This document shows positions 13,960 through 14,150 of a DNA stretch of 14,150 nucleotides, piece by piece. The notes beneath the pieces are model-generated. The model had not been told where the DNA came from. It did not search any database and saw only the letters and a list, made by a program, of their open reading frames with translations. Source of the stretch: Solirubrobacteraceae bacterium. GTDB lineage: Bacteria; Actinomycetota; Thermoleophilia; Solirubrobacterales; Solirubrobacteraceae. Position numbers and translations under genes: made by a program. The stretch covers positions 1-14,150 of the forward strand of contig JAEMTR010000019.1 in NCBI GenBank assembly GCA_016462245.1, in the 5' to 3' direction. Each line of letters starts with the position of its first letter. Within the stretch, counting starts at the first letter, position 1.

Positions 13960-14150
13960 TAGTTGCCGCCCCCCGTCGATTCAAATGCACCCGCAGAACC
14001 CTCATTGCCGGGTGGATTACCGATCACAACCTTCTCCACCTCGTAGTTCTCGCGACCCGCTTCGCAATCGCCGGCTGGCTGCCCTGGGGCGGCCGTGTAT
14101 GGGTAAGGATTGCTGTGTAGGTAATTGGTGATATCGGAACCGGGGGGTCC
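13959..14150 (-). CDS. MCE-family protein, C-terminal end only (5' part beyond window)
   Basis: Reading leftward from the right window edge, 63 codons stay open until TAA at 13959-13961; no start codon is in view. The peptide contains YLHSNPYPYTAAPGQPAGDC, then EVEKVVIGNPPGNEG and a Gly-rich tail. The SNPYP element recurs in the MCE protein at 9457-10980 (SNPYPLP), and this kind of Asn/Pro-rich tail is typical of actinobacterial Mce proteins. Together with the one-base TAATG overlap to the next MCE gene, this makes it almost certainly another MCE gene of the same operon. The MlaD domain itself is not visible. Confidence 0.75.
   Translation of the reverse strand, partial: GPPGSDITNYLHSNPYPYTAAPGQPAGDCEAGRENYEVEKVVIGNPPGNEGSAGAFESTGGGN

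Noticed and set aside
1..14150. CRISPR arrays, tRNA or rRNA genes, transposases, prophage or toxin-antitoxin genes
   Set aside because: No regularly spaced repeats, tRNA-like cloverleaf, rRNA signature or matching protein was found on reading both strands; the window looks like ordinary chromosomal backbone apart from the points listed.

Overview
The window looks like chromosome from a high-GC actinobacterium, most likely class Thermoleophilia (Solirubrobacterales/Gaiellales-like). Supporting this are an actinobacterial-type integration host factor (mIHF), a long mce-type lipid-transport operon, frequent GTG starts and GC-rich codon use. The class is inferred from family resemblance; only placement in Actinobacteria is well supported.

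Left part (1-3433). The 3' end of an NMT1/ThiY-like ABC substrate-binding protein gene runs rightwards into the window. It converges on a leftward two-gene unit: a 412-aa GNAT-superfamily acyltransferase followed by a small single-span membrane protein. Divergent from the acyltransferase, with only 14 bp between the two ATG start codons, is a PLP-dependent alpha-oxoamine synthase whose motifs resemble serine palmitoyltransferase more than BioF or Kbl. This pairing is the most interesting biology here: it suggests a ceramide-like or other acyl-amino-ketone lipid pathway.

Middle (3434-4043). A 292-bp intergenic region holds a good promoter (TTGACC-N18-TAGGTT) and a leader of about 180 nt that can form strong, mutually exclusive stems. 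Then comes a strong ribosome binding site and the mIHF gene. I do not recognise the leader as a known RNA family.

Right part (4051-14150). Ten genes on the minus strand form one apparent operon with overlaps or very short gaps. From upstream to downstream they are the C-terminus of one MCE protein, three complete MCE (MlaD-domain) proteins, a 12-TM MMPL/RND transporter, a membrane-anchored thioredoxin-fold protein with a degenerate active site (QxxC), a stand-alone B3/4-domain protein, a conserved protein of unknown function with a GWWRVK-type C-terminal motif, a four-TM membrane protein, and a small VOC/glyoxalase-fold protein. The MCE proteins probably build an envelope-spanning lipid conduit, with the MMPL protein moving or loading lipid. 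The permease (YrbE) and remaining MCE genes would lie beyond the right edge. Paired cysteines in the extracytoplasmic parts of the MCE and MMPL proteins, plus the thioredoxin-fold protein, suggest a link to disulfide chemistry outside the membrane.

No tRNA, rRNA, CRISPR array, insertion sequence or prophage gene was seen.
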